From: an uncultured Paracoccaceae bacterium
GTDB taxonomy: Bacteria > Pseudomonadota > Alphaproteobacteria > Rhodobacterales > Rhodobacteraceae
Assembly (NCBI GenBank): GCA_937952085.1
Contig: CALFYQ010000028.1
Location: forward strand, 1 to 9,533
Direction: 5' to 3'
DNA: 9,533 bases
Shown: in pieces, positions 1-5,549 of the stretch
Numbering within the stretch: position 1 is the stretch's first letter
How the letters are laid out: the number at the start of each line of letters is the position of its first letter
Translations under genes and position numbers: made by a program
The notes under the pieces: generated by a model
Databases searched by the model: none
Told to the model about the DNA's origin: nothing
Seen by the model: the letters and a program-made list of their open reading frames with translations, nothing else

Positions 1-78
1 CTTCGCGTGATCGACCGGCTCGGTCCGGGCGACAGCGGCTTCCTACATGCGTGGGACGGCGCCCGGATACCCTTCTGA
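1..78 (+). CDS. 3' end of an unidentified upstream gene (partial)
   Basis: Frame 1 is open from the window edge and ends at TGA 76-78. The visible tail is about 25 residues, ending in HAWDGARIPF. Most third codon positions are G or C, as in the real genes here, although CTT, GGT, CTA, CAT and ATA also occur. It stops 63 bp before xylD on the same strand, so it may be the preceding gene of a sugar-acid operon (lactonase, sugar dehydrogenase and keto-deoxy-acid dehydratase are common neighbours). The tail is too short to assign a family. It could also be chance reading frame, but its position just ahead of a spacer and a good ribosome site favours a real gene end. Confidence 0.45.
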   Translation, partial: LRVIDRLGPGDSGFLHAWDGARIPF

Positions 79-141
79 GCCGCCTTGCGGCCGTCCCGGC
101 CGGAGACTAGCCTCCGCGGCAAAACGCACCGGAGGAAGCCC
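79..141 (+). promoter_or_regulatory. xylD leader spacer with two small hairpins
   Basis: This 63 bp spacer holds two short inverted repeats. The first is CGGCCG at 88-93 and again at 97-102 around a 3 nt loop. The second is CGGAG at 101-105 pairing with CTCCG at 112-116 around ACTAGC. They overlap by two bases, so they could be alternative structures. There is no T-run, so an intrinsic terminator is not convincing, and I see no good -35/-10 pair. Whether xylD has its own promoter here or is read from the upstream gene cannot be decided. Confidence 0.25.
131..136 (+). promoter_or_regulatory. Ribosome binding site of xylD
   Basis: GGAGGA lies 5 nt before ATG 142. It decides the start: the same frame is open back to an ATG at 85, but that upstream stretch has no ribosome site and does not resemble the family N-terminus. 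Confidence 0.8.
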
Positions 142-1914
142 ATGCGCGAACCGAAAAAACCCTTCCGCTCCAGGGAGTGGTTCGACGCGCCACACCGCAC
201 CGACATGGCCGCGCTCTATATCGAGCGCTATTGCAACAACGCCTTCACCTTCGAGGAGCTGCGCTCCGGCAAGCCGGTGATCGGCATCGCGCAGACGGGC
301 TCCGACCTTTCGCCCTGCAACAAGATCCACCAGTCGCTCTCGCCGCGCCTGCGCGACGGCATCCGCGAGGCGGGCGGCATCCCGTTCGAGTTCCCGGTCC
401 ACCCGATCCAGGAGACCGGCAAGCGCCCGACGGCCGCGCTCGACCGGAACCTCGCCTATCTCGGCCTCGTCGAGATCCTGCACGGCTACCCGATCGACGC
501 CGTCGTGCTGACGACCGGCTGCGACAAGACCACGCCGGCGCTCCTGATGGCGGCGGCGACGGTGGACATTCCGGCCATCGTCCTCTCCGGCGGGCCGATG
601 ATCGACGGCTGGCTGAATGGCGAGCTCGCGGGCTCCGGCACGGTCGTCTGGCGGCTCCGCCGCGCCCTCGGGGCCGGCAAGATCACCGAGGAGGAATTCC
701 TCGAAGGGGCCGGCCGCTCCGCGCCTTCGCTCGGCCATTGCAACACGATGGGCACCGCCTCGACGATGAACGCGATGGCCGAGTCCCTCGGCATGTCGCT
801 CACCGGCTGCTCGGCGATCCCCGCTCCCTATACCGAGCGGATGGGCATGGCCTACGCCACCGGCAAGCGCATCGTCGAGCTGGCCTATGAGGACCTGAAG
901 CCCTCCGACATCATGACGCGGAACGCCTTCCTCAACGCCATCGCGGTCAATTCCGCCATCGGCGGCTCGACGAACGCGCAGCCGCATCTCCACGCCATCG
1001 CCAACCACATGGGCGTGGAGCTGAAGCCGGCGGACTGGCAGATCCACGGCCACGACATTCCGCTGATCCTGAACATGCAGCCCGCCGGCGAATATCTCGG
1101 CGAGCGGTTCTACCGCGCCGGCGGCGTCCCCGCGATCATGTGGGAGCTGCGCGAGGCCGGGAAGCTCAACGACGCGATGACCGTCACCGGCCGCAAGATG
1201 GCCGAGAACCTTGACGGCCGCGAGTCGAAGGACCGGGAGATGATCCGGCCCTATTCGAAGCCCCTTGCCGAGAAGGCCGGCTTCGTGGTGATGACCGGCA
1301 ACCTCTTCGACACCGCGATCATGAAGACCTCGGTGATCTCCAAGGAGTTCCGCGACCGCTACCTCTCGACGCCGGGCGACGAGAACGCCTTCACCGTCCG
1401 GGCCGTCGTCTTCGACGGGTCGGAAGACTACCACGACCGGATCAACGACCCCGACCTCCAGATCGACGAGCGCTGCGTCCTCGTGATCCGCGGGGCCGGG
1501 CCGATCGGCTGGCCGGGCTCGGCGGAGGTGGTGAACATGCAGCCGCCGGATGCGCTCCTGAAGCGGGGGATCATGTCCCTCCCCACCATCGGCGACGGCC
1601 GGCAATCCGGCACCGCCGACAGCCCCTCGATCCTCAACGCCTCGCCCGAGGCGGCCGCGGGCGGCGGCCTCGCCTGGCTCCAGACCGGCGACATGATCCG
1701 GATCGACCTCAACACCGGCCGTGTCGACGCGCTGGTGCCGGACGCCGAGTGGGAGGCCCGAAAGCAGGCCGGCCCGCTCAAGTATCCGGAAAGCCAGACC
1801 CCCTGGCAGGAACTCGCCCGCGCGCATGTCACCCAGCTCGCCGAGGGCGGCTGCATCGACCTCGCGGTGAAGTACCAGAAGGTCCGCCGCGTGATCCCGC
1901 GGCACAACCACTGA
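142..1914 (+). CDS. xylD: D-xylonate dehydratase (IlvD/Edd family)
   Basis: 590 residues. It removes water from D-xylonate to give 2-keto-3-deoxy-D-xylonate (EC 4.2.1.82), a cytoplasmic step shared by the Weimberg and Dahms routes of xylose oxidation. From memory it closely tracks Caulobacter crescentus XylD (about 591 aa) throughout, including the FRSREWFD start, HGYPIDAVVLTTGCDKTTP, the GAGPIGWPGSAEVVNMQPPD block and the PRHNH end. The three iron-sulphur ligands of the family are present at Cys59 (SPCN), Cys127 (GCDKTTP) and Cys200 (HCNTMGTAS), each offset by one from Caulobacter Cys60/128/201. The magnesium-binding region around Cys127-Asp128-Lys129 is intact. The ATG at 142 is set by GGAGGA. 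The next gene starts 20 bp after the stop. A related sugar-acid dehydratase (YjhG/YagF type, or one acting on another pentonate such as L-arabinonate) is the alternative; dihydroxyacid dehydratase IlvD itself is unlikely because the match is to the sugar-acid branch. Confidence 0.93.
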   Translation: MREPKKPFRSREWFDAPHRTDMAALYIERYCNNAFTFEELRSGKPVIGIAQTGSDLSPCNKIHQSLSPRLRDGIREAGGIPFEFPVHPIQETGKRPTAALDRNLAYLGLVEILHGYPIDAVVLTTGCDKTTPALLMAAATVDIPAIVLSGGPMIDGWLNGELAGSGTVVWRLRRALGAGKITEEEFLEGAGRSAPSLGHCNTMGTASTMNAMAESLGMSLTGCSAIPAPYTERMGMAYATGKRIVELAYEDLKPSDIMTRNAFLNAIAVNSAIGGSTNAQPHLHAIANHMGVELKPADWQIHGHDIPLILNMQPAGEYLGERFYRAGGVPAIMWELREAGKLNDAMTVTGRKMAENLDGRESKDREMIRPYSKPLAEKAGFVVMTGNLFDTAIMKTSVISKEFRDRYLSTPGDENAFTVRAVVFDGSEDYHDRINDPDLQIDERCVLVIRGAGPIGWPGSAEVVNMQPPDALLKRGIMSLPTIGDGRQSGTADSPSILNASPEAAAGGGLAWLQTGDMIRIDLNTGRVDALVPDAEWEARKQAGPLKYPESQTPWQELARAHVTQLAEGGCIDLAVKYQKVRRVIPRHNH

Positions 1915-1934
1915 CGAAGGGGCGCCGAAGGCCC

Positions 1935-2915
1935 ATGAAGGTTTGCGTCTTCGGCGCCGGAGCCACGGGCGGCAACTTTGCCGCTCGGCTGGCGCTGGCC
2001 GGGAACGACGTATCCGTCGTCGCCCGAGGCGCGCAACTCGAAGCGATCCGCGCCAACGGCCTTGAACTGCGGTCGGGCCCGGACGTGTTCCACGCCCGCC
2101 CCCGCGCCTCGGACGACCCCACCGCGCTCGGGCGGCAGGACATCGTGATCGTCGGCGCGAAGGCGACCGGGCTCGGCGCCGTGGCCGCCGCCCTCGCGCC
2201 GCTGATCGGGCCCGAAACGCTCGTCGTCTTCCCGCAGAACGGCATTCCCTGGTGGTACCCGCTCCGCGCCGTTCCCGGCGCGCCGCCGCCGCCGGACCTG
2301 CCGGTCTTCCGCCTCGCCGCCGCCTTCGCCCCGGTCCTGCCGCCGGAGCGCACGATCGGCGGCGTCATCTACTCCTCCAACGAGGTGATCGCGCCCGGCG
2401 TCGTCGCCCACCGGAACCCGCCGCTGAACCGGCTGGAGATCGGCCCCGCCGCCGACAGCGCCCCGCCGCTCGACGATCTTCGCGCGGCGCTCGAAGCGGC
2501 CGGCATCCAGTCCCCCGCGCCGGCGGAGATCCGCGCCGTGGTCTGGCGGAAGCTCCTCGTCAACATGAGCGCGTCGGCGCTCGCCCTCGCCACCGGCCAG
2601 CTCTCCTCCGCGCCGAAAACCGATCCCGCGCTCGGCGAGACCTTCCTCCGCATCGTCCGCGAAGGGCTCGCCGCCGCCGCCGCGCACGGCTTCCCGATGC
2701 CGGAGATCGAGCCCGAGGCGCTCCTCGCCCGGCTGCCGGAGCACAAGCCCTCGATCCTCCAGGACTATGAACTCGGCCGGCCGATGGAGATCGCCGAGAT
2801 CGTGCTCGCCCCCGCCGCCTTCGCCCGCGCCGCCGGGATCGAGACGCCGACGCTCGACGCCATCGGCGCCGTCACCGCCGCGCTCGCCCGCGCGCGGAGC
2901 CTCTATCGCGGCTGA
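1935..2915 (+). CDS. 2-dehydropantoate 2-reductase family protein (PanE/ApbA-like)
   Basis: 326 residues, slightly longer than typical PanE (about 300). Family members reduce ketopantoate to pantoate with NADPH (EC 1.1.1.169), but many paralogues sit in catabolic clusters with unknown 2-keto-acid substrates. Seen: an N-terminal Rossmann nucleotide loop GAGATGG (residues 7-13); PQNG with Asn102, matching E. coli PanE Asn98; VWRKLLVN with Lys206, matching the catalytic Lys176; and PSILQD...ME with Ser273 and Glu285, spaced 12 apart as Ser244 and Glu256 are in E. coli. All key catalytic positions are therefore kept. The start ATG is chosen because the Rossmann strand MKVCVFGAG must begin there; a weak purine stretch (GAAGG) precedes it. 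It lies 20 bp after xylD and 17 bp before a permease gene, so a role in sugar-acid metabolism is inferred rather than vitamin B5 synthesis. The true substrate is unknown. Confidence 0.85.
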   Translation: MKVCVFGAGATGGNFAARLALAGNDVSVVARGAQLEAIRANGLELRSGPDVFHARPRASDDPTALGRQDIVIVGAKATGLGAVAAALAPLIGPETLVVFPQNGIPWWYPLRAVPGAPPPPDLPVFRLAAAFAPVLPPERTIGGVIYSSNEVIAPGVVAHRNPPLNRLEIGPAADSAPPLDDLRAALEAAGIQSPAPAEIRAVVWRKLLVNMSASALALATGQLSSAPKTDPALGETFLRIVREGLAAAAAHGFPMPEIEPEALLARLPEHKPSILQDYELGRPMEIAEIVLAPAAFARAAGIETPTLDAIGAVTAALARARSLYRG

Positions 2916-2932
2916 GGCGCCGACGGGCGATC

Positions 2933-3817
2933 ATGACCACCGCCCTTCTCTACGCCGCGACCGTCCTCATCTGGGGGGCGAGCTGGATCGGCATCGCCTT
3001 CCAGATCGCCGAGGTCGCGCCGATCCAGGCGGTGCTCTACCGCTTCTCCGGGGCGGCGGCGCTCATCTTCCTCTGGCTCGCGCTGAGCGGGCGGCTGAAG
3101 CCGATCCCGCGCCGGGCGCATCTCATCTGCGCCGCCACCGGCCTCGCGATCTTCGCGGCGAACTATGTCCTCTGCTACCAGGCCATCGCGCTCGGCCTCA
3201 CCTCGGGCGTCGCGGCGGTGATCTATTCGCTTCTCGTGGTCTGGAACGCCGCCAACGCCGCGCTGATCTATGGAGACCGGCCCGGCCCCGGCTTCGCCCG
3301 CTCGGCGGCGCTCGGCCTCGTCGGCATCGGCTGCCTCTTCTGGGAGGACCTTCTGGCGGTGGCGGAAGGGCGGGAGGCGCCGGTCGCGCTCCTCCTCTGC
3401 GTCGGCGCGGTCTATTGCGCTTCGCTCGGCAACATGGGCTCGCGGAAGCTCTCCTCGCTCGGGGTGGAGGTGCTGACGGCGAACGGCTGGGCGATGGGCT
3501 ACGCCTCCTCGGCGCTCTTTCTCTGGTGCCTCGCCTTCGAGCGGCCCTTCGGCTTCAGCCTGTCGGCGGGGTTCCTCGTCAGCTTCGCGCTTCTGACCGT
3601 CTTCTCGACGGTCGTCGCCTTCTGGCTCTACTTCACCCTCATCAAGCGGATCGGCGCCGCGCGCGCCGCCTACGCCTTCGTCGCCTTCCCGGCCGTGGCG
3701 CTGGCGATCTCCTCGGTCTTCGAGGGCTATGAGTGGACCCCGGCGCACCTCGCCGGCGTCGCCCTCATCGCCATCGGCAACGTCTCCTTGCTGCGGGGCG
3801 CTCGGACGGCGCGCTGA
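2933..3817 (+). CDS. EamA/DMT-superfamily permease (RhaT/YdcZ-like), 10 TM
   Basis: 294 residues of inner-membrane protein. Ten hydrophobic segments can be placed at about 3-22, 33-51, 62-82, 90-112, 123-143, 150-167, 183-202, 212-234, 243-263 and 270-287, giving two EamA repeats of five helices, the normal size and layout of the family. The N-terminal WGASWIG and the second-repeat region with RIGAARAAYAFVAFPAVAL are typical. Substrates of the family range from amino acids to sugars and purine metabolites, in either direction, and the sequence does not settle which. It starts 17 bp after the PanE-like stop with only a weak ribosome site, which suggests co-translation in the xylD operon. A role in moving a sugar acid or an overflow product is inference from context only. 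Confidence 0.88.
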   Translation: MTTALLYAATVLIWGASWIGIAFQIAEVAPIQAVLYRFSGAAALIFLWLALSGRLKPIPRRAHLICAATGLAIFAANYVLCYQAIALGLTSGVAAVIYSLLVVWNAANAALIYGDRPGPGFARSAALGLVGIGCLFWEDLLAVAEGREAPVALLLCVGAVYCASLGNMGSRKLSSLGVEVLTANGWAMGYASSALFLWCLAFERPFGFSLSAGFLVSFALLTVFSTVVAFWLYFTLIKRIGAARAAYAFVAFPAVALAISSVFEGYEWTPAHLAGVALIAIGNVSLLRGARTAR

Positions 3818-3831
3818 GGGCCGCGCCAGAC

Positions 3832-3871
3832 ACTTGGTGGGCGCGTGGTCTACTTGTGGTGGGTGGTTTAT
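3832..3871. repeat. GT-rich imperfect tandem repeat, unit about 20 nt
   Basis: Two adjacent units begin at 3832 (ACTTGGTGGGCGCG) and 3852 (ACTTGTGGTGGGTGG). They share the ACTTG start and TGGTGGG-like body but differ by small shifts. The plus strand is strongly G/T biased and lower in C than the flanking genes. It follows the EamA stop by 14 bp. No protein or known RNA is recognised; it may be a decayed duplication. Confidence 0.35.
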
Positions 3872-3917
3872 CCCTCAAGCCCCGAGCGAAGGCTGAGCGG
3901 CTGGGGACATCGCCAAC

Positions 3918-3967
3918 GCGCCCTCCCGGGGGGAGGGTCGGGCGCGGCCCGGGCTGGTCGCCCGGGC
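3918..3967. terminator. Pair of strong GC hairpins between converging genes
   Basis: Hairpin A has CCCTCCC at 3921-3927 and GGGAGGG at 3931-3937 with a 3 nt loop. Hairpin B has GCCCGGGC at 3947-3954 and again at 3960-3967 around TGGTC; the arm is self-complementary, so it is both a direct and an inverted repeat. They lie between the plus-strand EamA gene (stop 3817) and the minus-strand Ada-like gene (stop 4048), where a bidirectional terminator would be expected. There is no T-run in either direction, so efficient intrinsic termination is not assured. A dispersed extragenic palindrome is the alternative. Confidence 0.4.
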
Positions 3968-4047
3968 GAAGGATCGTGGCGGGCGCGGCGGCGCCTTCAT
4001 TGCATGGGAGCCTCTGCCGTAACCGTCGGCGCGACCTGCGGCCCGCC

Positions 4048-4890
4048 TCACGCCTCCGCCCGCGCCGCCTCCCAGGCCAGCATCGCCCGCTTCACCGGAA
4101 GGCCCCAGTGATAGCCGCCAAGCTCGCCGGTCTTCCGGAGCGCCCGGTGGCAGGGGATCAGCCAGGAGACCGGGTTCCGCCCCACCGCGGTGCCGACCGC
4201 GCGGGCCGCCCTCGGCTTGCCGACCACGCGGGCGATCTCGGAATAGGTCGTCACCGAGCCGGTCGGGATCGAGAGCAGCGCCTCCCAGACCTTGATCTGG
4301 AACGGCGCGCCGATCATCGCGATTCGCGCCTCGCCGCCGCCGCCGAAGGCCGCACGGACCCAGGGCTCGACCGCCGCCGGGTCCTCCCGGTAGCGGGCGT
4401 TCGGCCAGCGGCACGTAAGGTCCGCCAGCGCCGCCTCGCGGCCCGTCTCGGCGGCGAAGGCCATGCCGCAGAGGCCCCGATCCGTCCCCATCGCCAGGGT
4501 CTCGCCGAACGGGCCGTCGAACCAGCCCCAGGCGATATCCAGCCCCTCGCCGCCCGAAGCCCAGGCGCCGGGGCTCATCGCCTCCCAGCGCACGAAGAGG
4601 TCGTGGAGCCGGCCGGGGGAGGAGAGGCCGGCCTCCATCGTCGCATCGAGCAGGGTGAAGCGCTCCGCCAACAGCCGCTTGGCGTGGTCGAGCGTCAGAT
4701 ACTGCACATAGCGCTTCGGCGAGACGCCGACCCATTCGGAAAACATCTTCTGGAAATGCGCGGGGGAGAAGCCCATCCGCGCCGCCAGCGCGTCGAGCGA
4801 GGGCGTCGCCGGCCCGTCCCGCTCGAGCAGGCGGATCGCCTCGAGGACGATCTCGTGGTGGAATTCGGCGGCGGGGGCGATCTCGTTCAT
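4048..4890 (-). CDS. Ada-like fusion: AraC-type HTH regulator + O6-methylguanine-DNA methyltransferase
   Basis: 280 residues. The protein would transfer methyl groups from O6-methylguanine (or O4-methylthymine) to its own cysteine (EC 2.1.1.63) and also bind DNA. Residues about 12-110 form an AraC/XylS-type double helix-turn-helix (LAARMGFSPAHFQKMF, then GVSPKRYVQYLTLDHAKRLL). Residues about 115-190 form the methyltransferase N-terminal subdomain, and 195-277 the DNA-binding/active-site domain with the acceptor motif PCHR (Cys247) preceded by GRNPVSWLI. E. coli Ada is 354 residues because of an extra N-terminal domain with four zinc-binding cysteines; that domain is absent here, so the phosphotriester repair and Cys38 methylation switch are missing. 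The start at 4890 is chosen for its AAGGAG site 7 nt upstream; a longer in-frame ATG at 4950 has no such site and adds an Arg-rich stretch. It is divergent from the exported YbjN gene and convergent with the xylD operon. Confidence 0.92.
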   Translation of the reverse strand: MNEIAPAAEFHHEIVLEAIRLLERDGPATPSLDALAARMGFSPAHFQKMFSEWVGVSPKRYVQYLTLDHAKRLLAERFTLLDATMEAGLSSPGRLHDLFVRWEAMSPGAWASGGEGLDIAWGWFDGPFGETLAMGTDRGLCGMAFAAETGREAALADLTCRWPNARYREDPAAVEPWVRAAFGGGGEARIAMIGAPFQIKVWEALLSIPTGSVTTYSEIARVVGKPRAARAVGTAVGRNPVSWLIPCHRALRKTGELGGYHWGLPVKRAMLAWEAARAEA

Positions 4891-4897
4891 CTCACGT

Positions 4898-4903
4898 CTC
4901 CTT
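4898..4903 (-). promoter_or_regulatory. Ribosome binding site of the Ada-like gene
   Basis: On the minus strand AAGGAG lies 7 nt before ATG 4890. It selects this start over the upstream in-frame ATG at 4950. Confidence 0.75.
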
Positions 4904-4997
4904 GTGCGCCGAAGATGGCTTTCGCCCGGCATTCGCGCCACCCGGTTCATGCGGCTTTGACGAACGCCGCGCCATGATGAAGGCTCGCCCGACGAAC
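4904..4997. promoter_or_regulatory. Divergent intergenic region between Ada-like and YbjN genes
   Basis: Only 118 bp separate the two start codons, so both promoters should lie here. On the plus strand TTGACG at 4957-4962 could be a -35 element for the YbjN gene, but no good -10 lies at 16-18 bp. On the minus strand the same place reads CAAAGCCGCA, loosely like the AAAGCGCA Ada box of E. coli; the match is imperfect. No clear inverted repeat was seen. All calls inside this region are tentative. Confidence 0.3.
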
Positions 4998-5003
4998 AGG
5001 AGG
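4998..5003 (+). promoter_or_regulatory. Ribosome binding site of the YbjN-family gene
   Basis: AGGAGG lies 5 nt before ATG 5009 and fixes the start so that the protein opens with a clean signal peptide. Confidence 0.8.
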
Positions 5004-5008
5004 TTCCG

Positions 5009-5467
5009 ATGCGCGCACTGCTCCCCGCCCTTCTCCTCGCCGCCTTCGCCGGCTCGGCCGCCGCTCAGTCGGTGGACGCCGCGAACCCGAAAAGCGTGGC
5101 GGACGCGCTCCTGAAGCTCGGCTACCGGGCCAAGCTCGAAACCGATTCCGAGGGCGACCCGGTGGTGCGAAGCGCCATCGAGGGGATCGACTACTCGGTC
5201 TTCTTCTACGGCTGCAATGGCGGCAAGCTCTGCAAGTATGTCGTCTTCACCGCCTCGTTCGACCTCCGGGACGGGATGACGCTGGAGGCGATCAACGAGT
5301 GGAACAGGGCCAAGATCATCGGCCAGGCCCATCTGGACGACGAGATGGACCCCCATCTCGAATACTTCCTCACCACGATCGGCGGCCTCAACCAGGCCAA
5401 CTTCGCCGATGCGGTGGACTGGTGGGGCGTCACGATGGCGGAGTTCAAGACGCATATCGGTTGGTGA
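5009..5467 (+). CDS. Exported YbjN-domain protein
   Basis: 152 residues. Residues 1-19 look like a Sec signal peptide (MRALL, a hydrophobic core, then GSAAA before QS), so the mature protein is probably periplasmic. The remaining part resembles the YbjN fold: a helix near SVADALLKLGYRAKLE, strands with DYSVFFYGC and KYVVFTASFDL, then MTLEAINEWNRAKIIGQAHLDDE and the late helix with YFLTTIGGLNQANFADAV. YbjN in E. coli is cytoplasmic and linked to stress and motility; exported alphaproteobacterial relatives have no settled function. Cys69 and Cys75 in CNGGKLC could form a disulphide in the periplasm. It stands alone on its strand, divergent from the Ada-like gene and convergent with the EEP gene, so context gives no functional lead. 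Confidence 0.85.
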   Translation: MRALLPALLLAAFAGSAAAQSVDAANPKSVADALLKLGYRAKLETDSEGDPVVRSAIEGIDYSVFFYGCNGGKLCKYVVFTASFDLRDGMTLEAINEWNRAKIIGQAHLDDEMDPHLEYFLTTIGGLNQANFADAVDWWGVTMAEFKTHIGW

Positions 5468-5482
5468 GCCGCCCGCCAACGC

Positions 5483-5505
5483 ATTCCAAATTTGCGATGT
5501 GGAAT
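5483..5505. repeat. Inverted repeat ATTCCA-N11-TGGAAT after the YbjN gene
   Basis: ATTCCA at 5483-5488 pairs with TGGAAT at 5500-5505 across an 11 nt AT-rich spacer. It lies 15 bp past the YbjN stop inside an 80 bp spacer that is clearly richer in A and T than anything else in the window. The stem is too short and AT-rich for a confident terminator. Confidence 0.3.
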
Positions 5506-5520
5506 TGAAATCAGTCGCTT

Positions 5521-5549
5521 GCGGTCGATATCAACCTTGATACGCGGTC
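5521..5549. repeat. 14 bp palindrome TATCAACCTTGATA flanked by GCGGTC direct repeats
   Basis: TATCAA at 5529-5534 and TTGATA at 5537-5542 are perfect inverted copies around CC. GCGGTC occurs at 5521-5526 and 5544-5549, one copy on each side; the second runs into the stop codon of the EEP gene. The layout resembles a regulator binding site, yet it sits between two 3' ends where no promoter is needed. A weak terminator, a small-RNA signal or chance are possible. Confidence 0.35.

Noticed and set aside
43..1911. 622-codon open frame antisense to xylD
   Set aside because: It mirrors the xylD reading frame on the other strand. Its protein is Arg/Gly/Val/Asp-rich without recognisable domains, as expected from high-GC antisense frames.
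1428..2744. 438-codon minus-strand frame under the PanE-like gene and the xylD end
   Set aside because: It spans the opposite strand of two well-supported genes and has a low-complexity Arg-rich translation with no motif.
2252..3748. Arg/Pro/Ala-rich frames on both strands across the PanE-like and EamA genes
   Set aside because: They overlap genes with clear family motifs and show frame-shadow composition.
3879..4004. Small minus-strand frame of about 41 codons (MKAPPRPPRS...) downstream of the Ada-like gene
   Set aside because: It reads through the GC hairpins, is Pro/Arg-rich, and lacks a ribosome site at suitable spacing for its ATG.
4001..4014. 14 bp identity (TGCATGGGAGCCTC) with the leuD start region at 8114-8127
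   Set aside because: It is exact and in the same orientation, but one short match in 9.5 kb of GC-rich DNA is not far from chance, and the ATG here meets a stop after two codons.
4891..4950. Upstream in-frame ATG for the Ada-like gene
   Set aside because: It has no ribosome site and would translate through the AAGGAG that serves the ATG at 4890.
3733..4977. 414-codon plus-strand frame across the spacer and the Ada-like gene
   Set aside because: It is antisense to the Ada-like gene, which has the PCHR active site and a ribosome site; the plus-strand translation has no domain.
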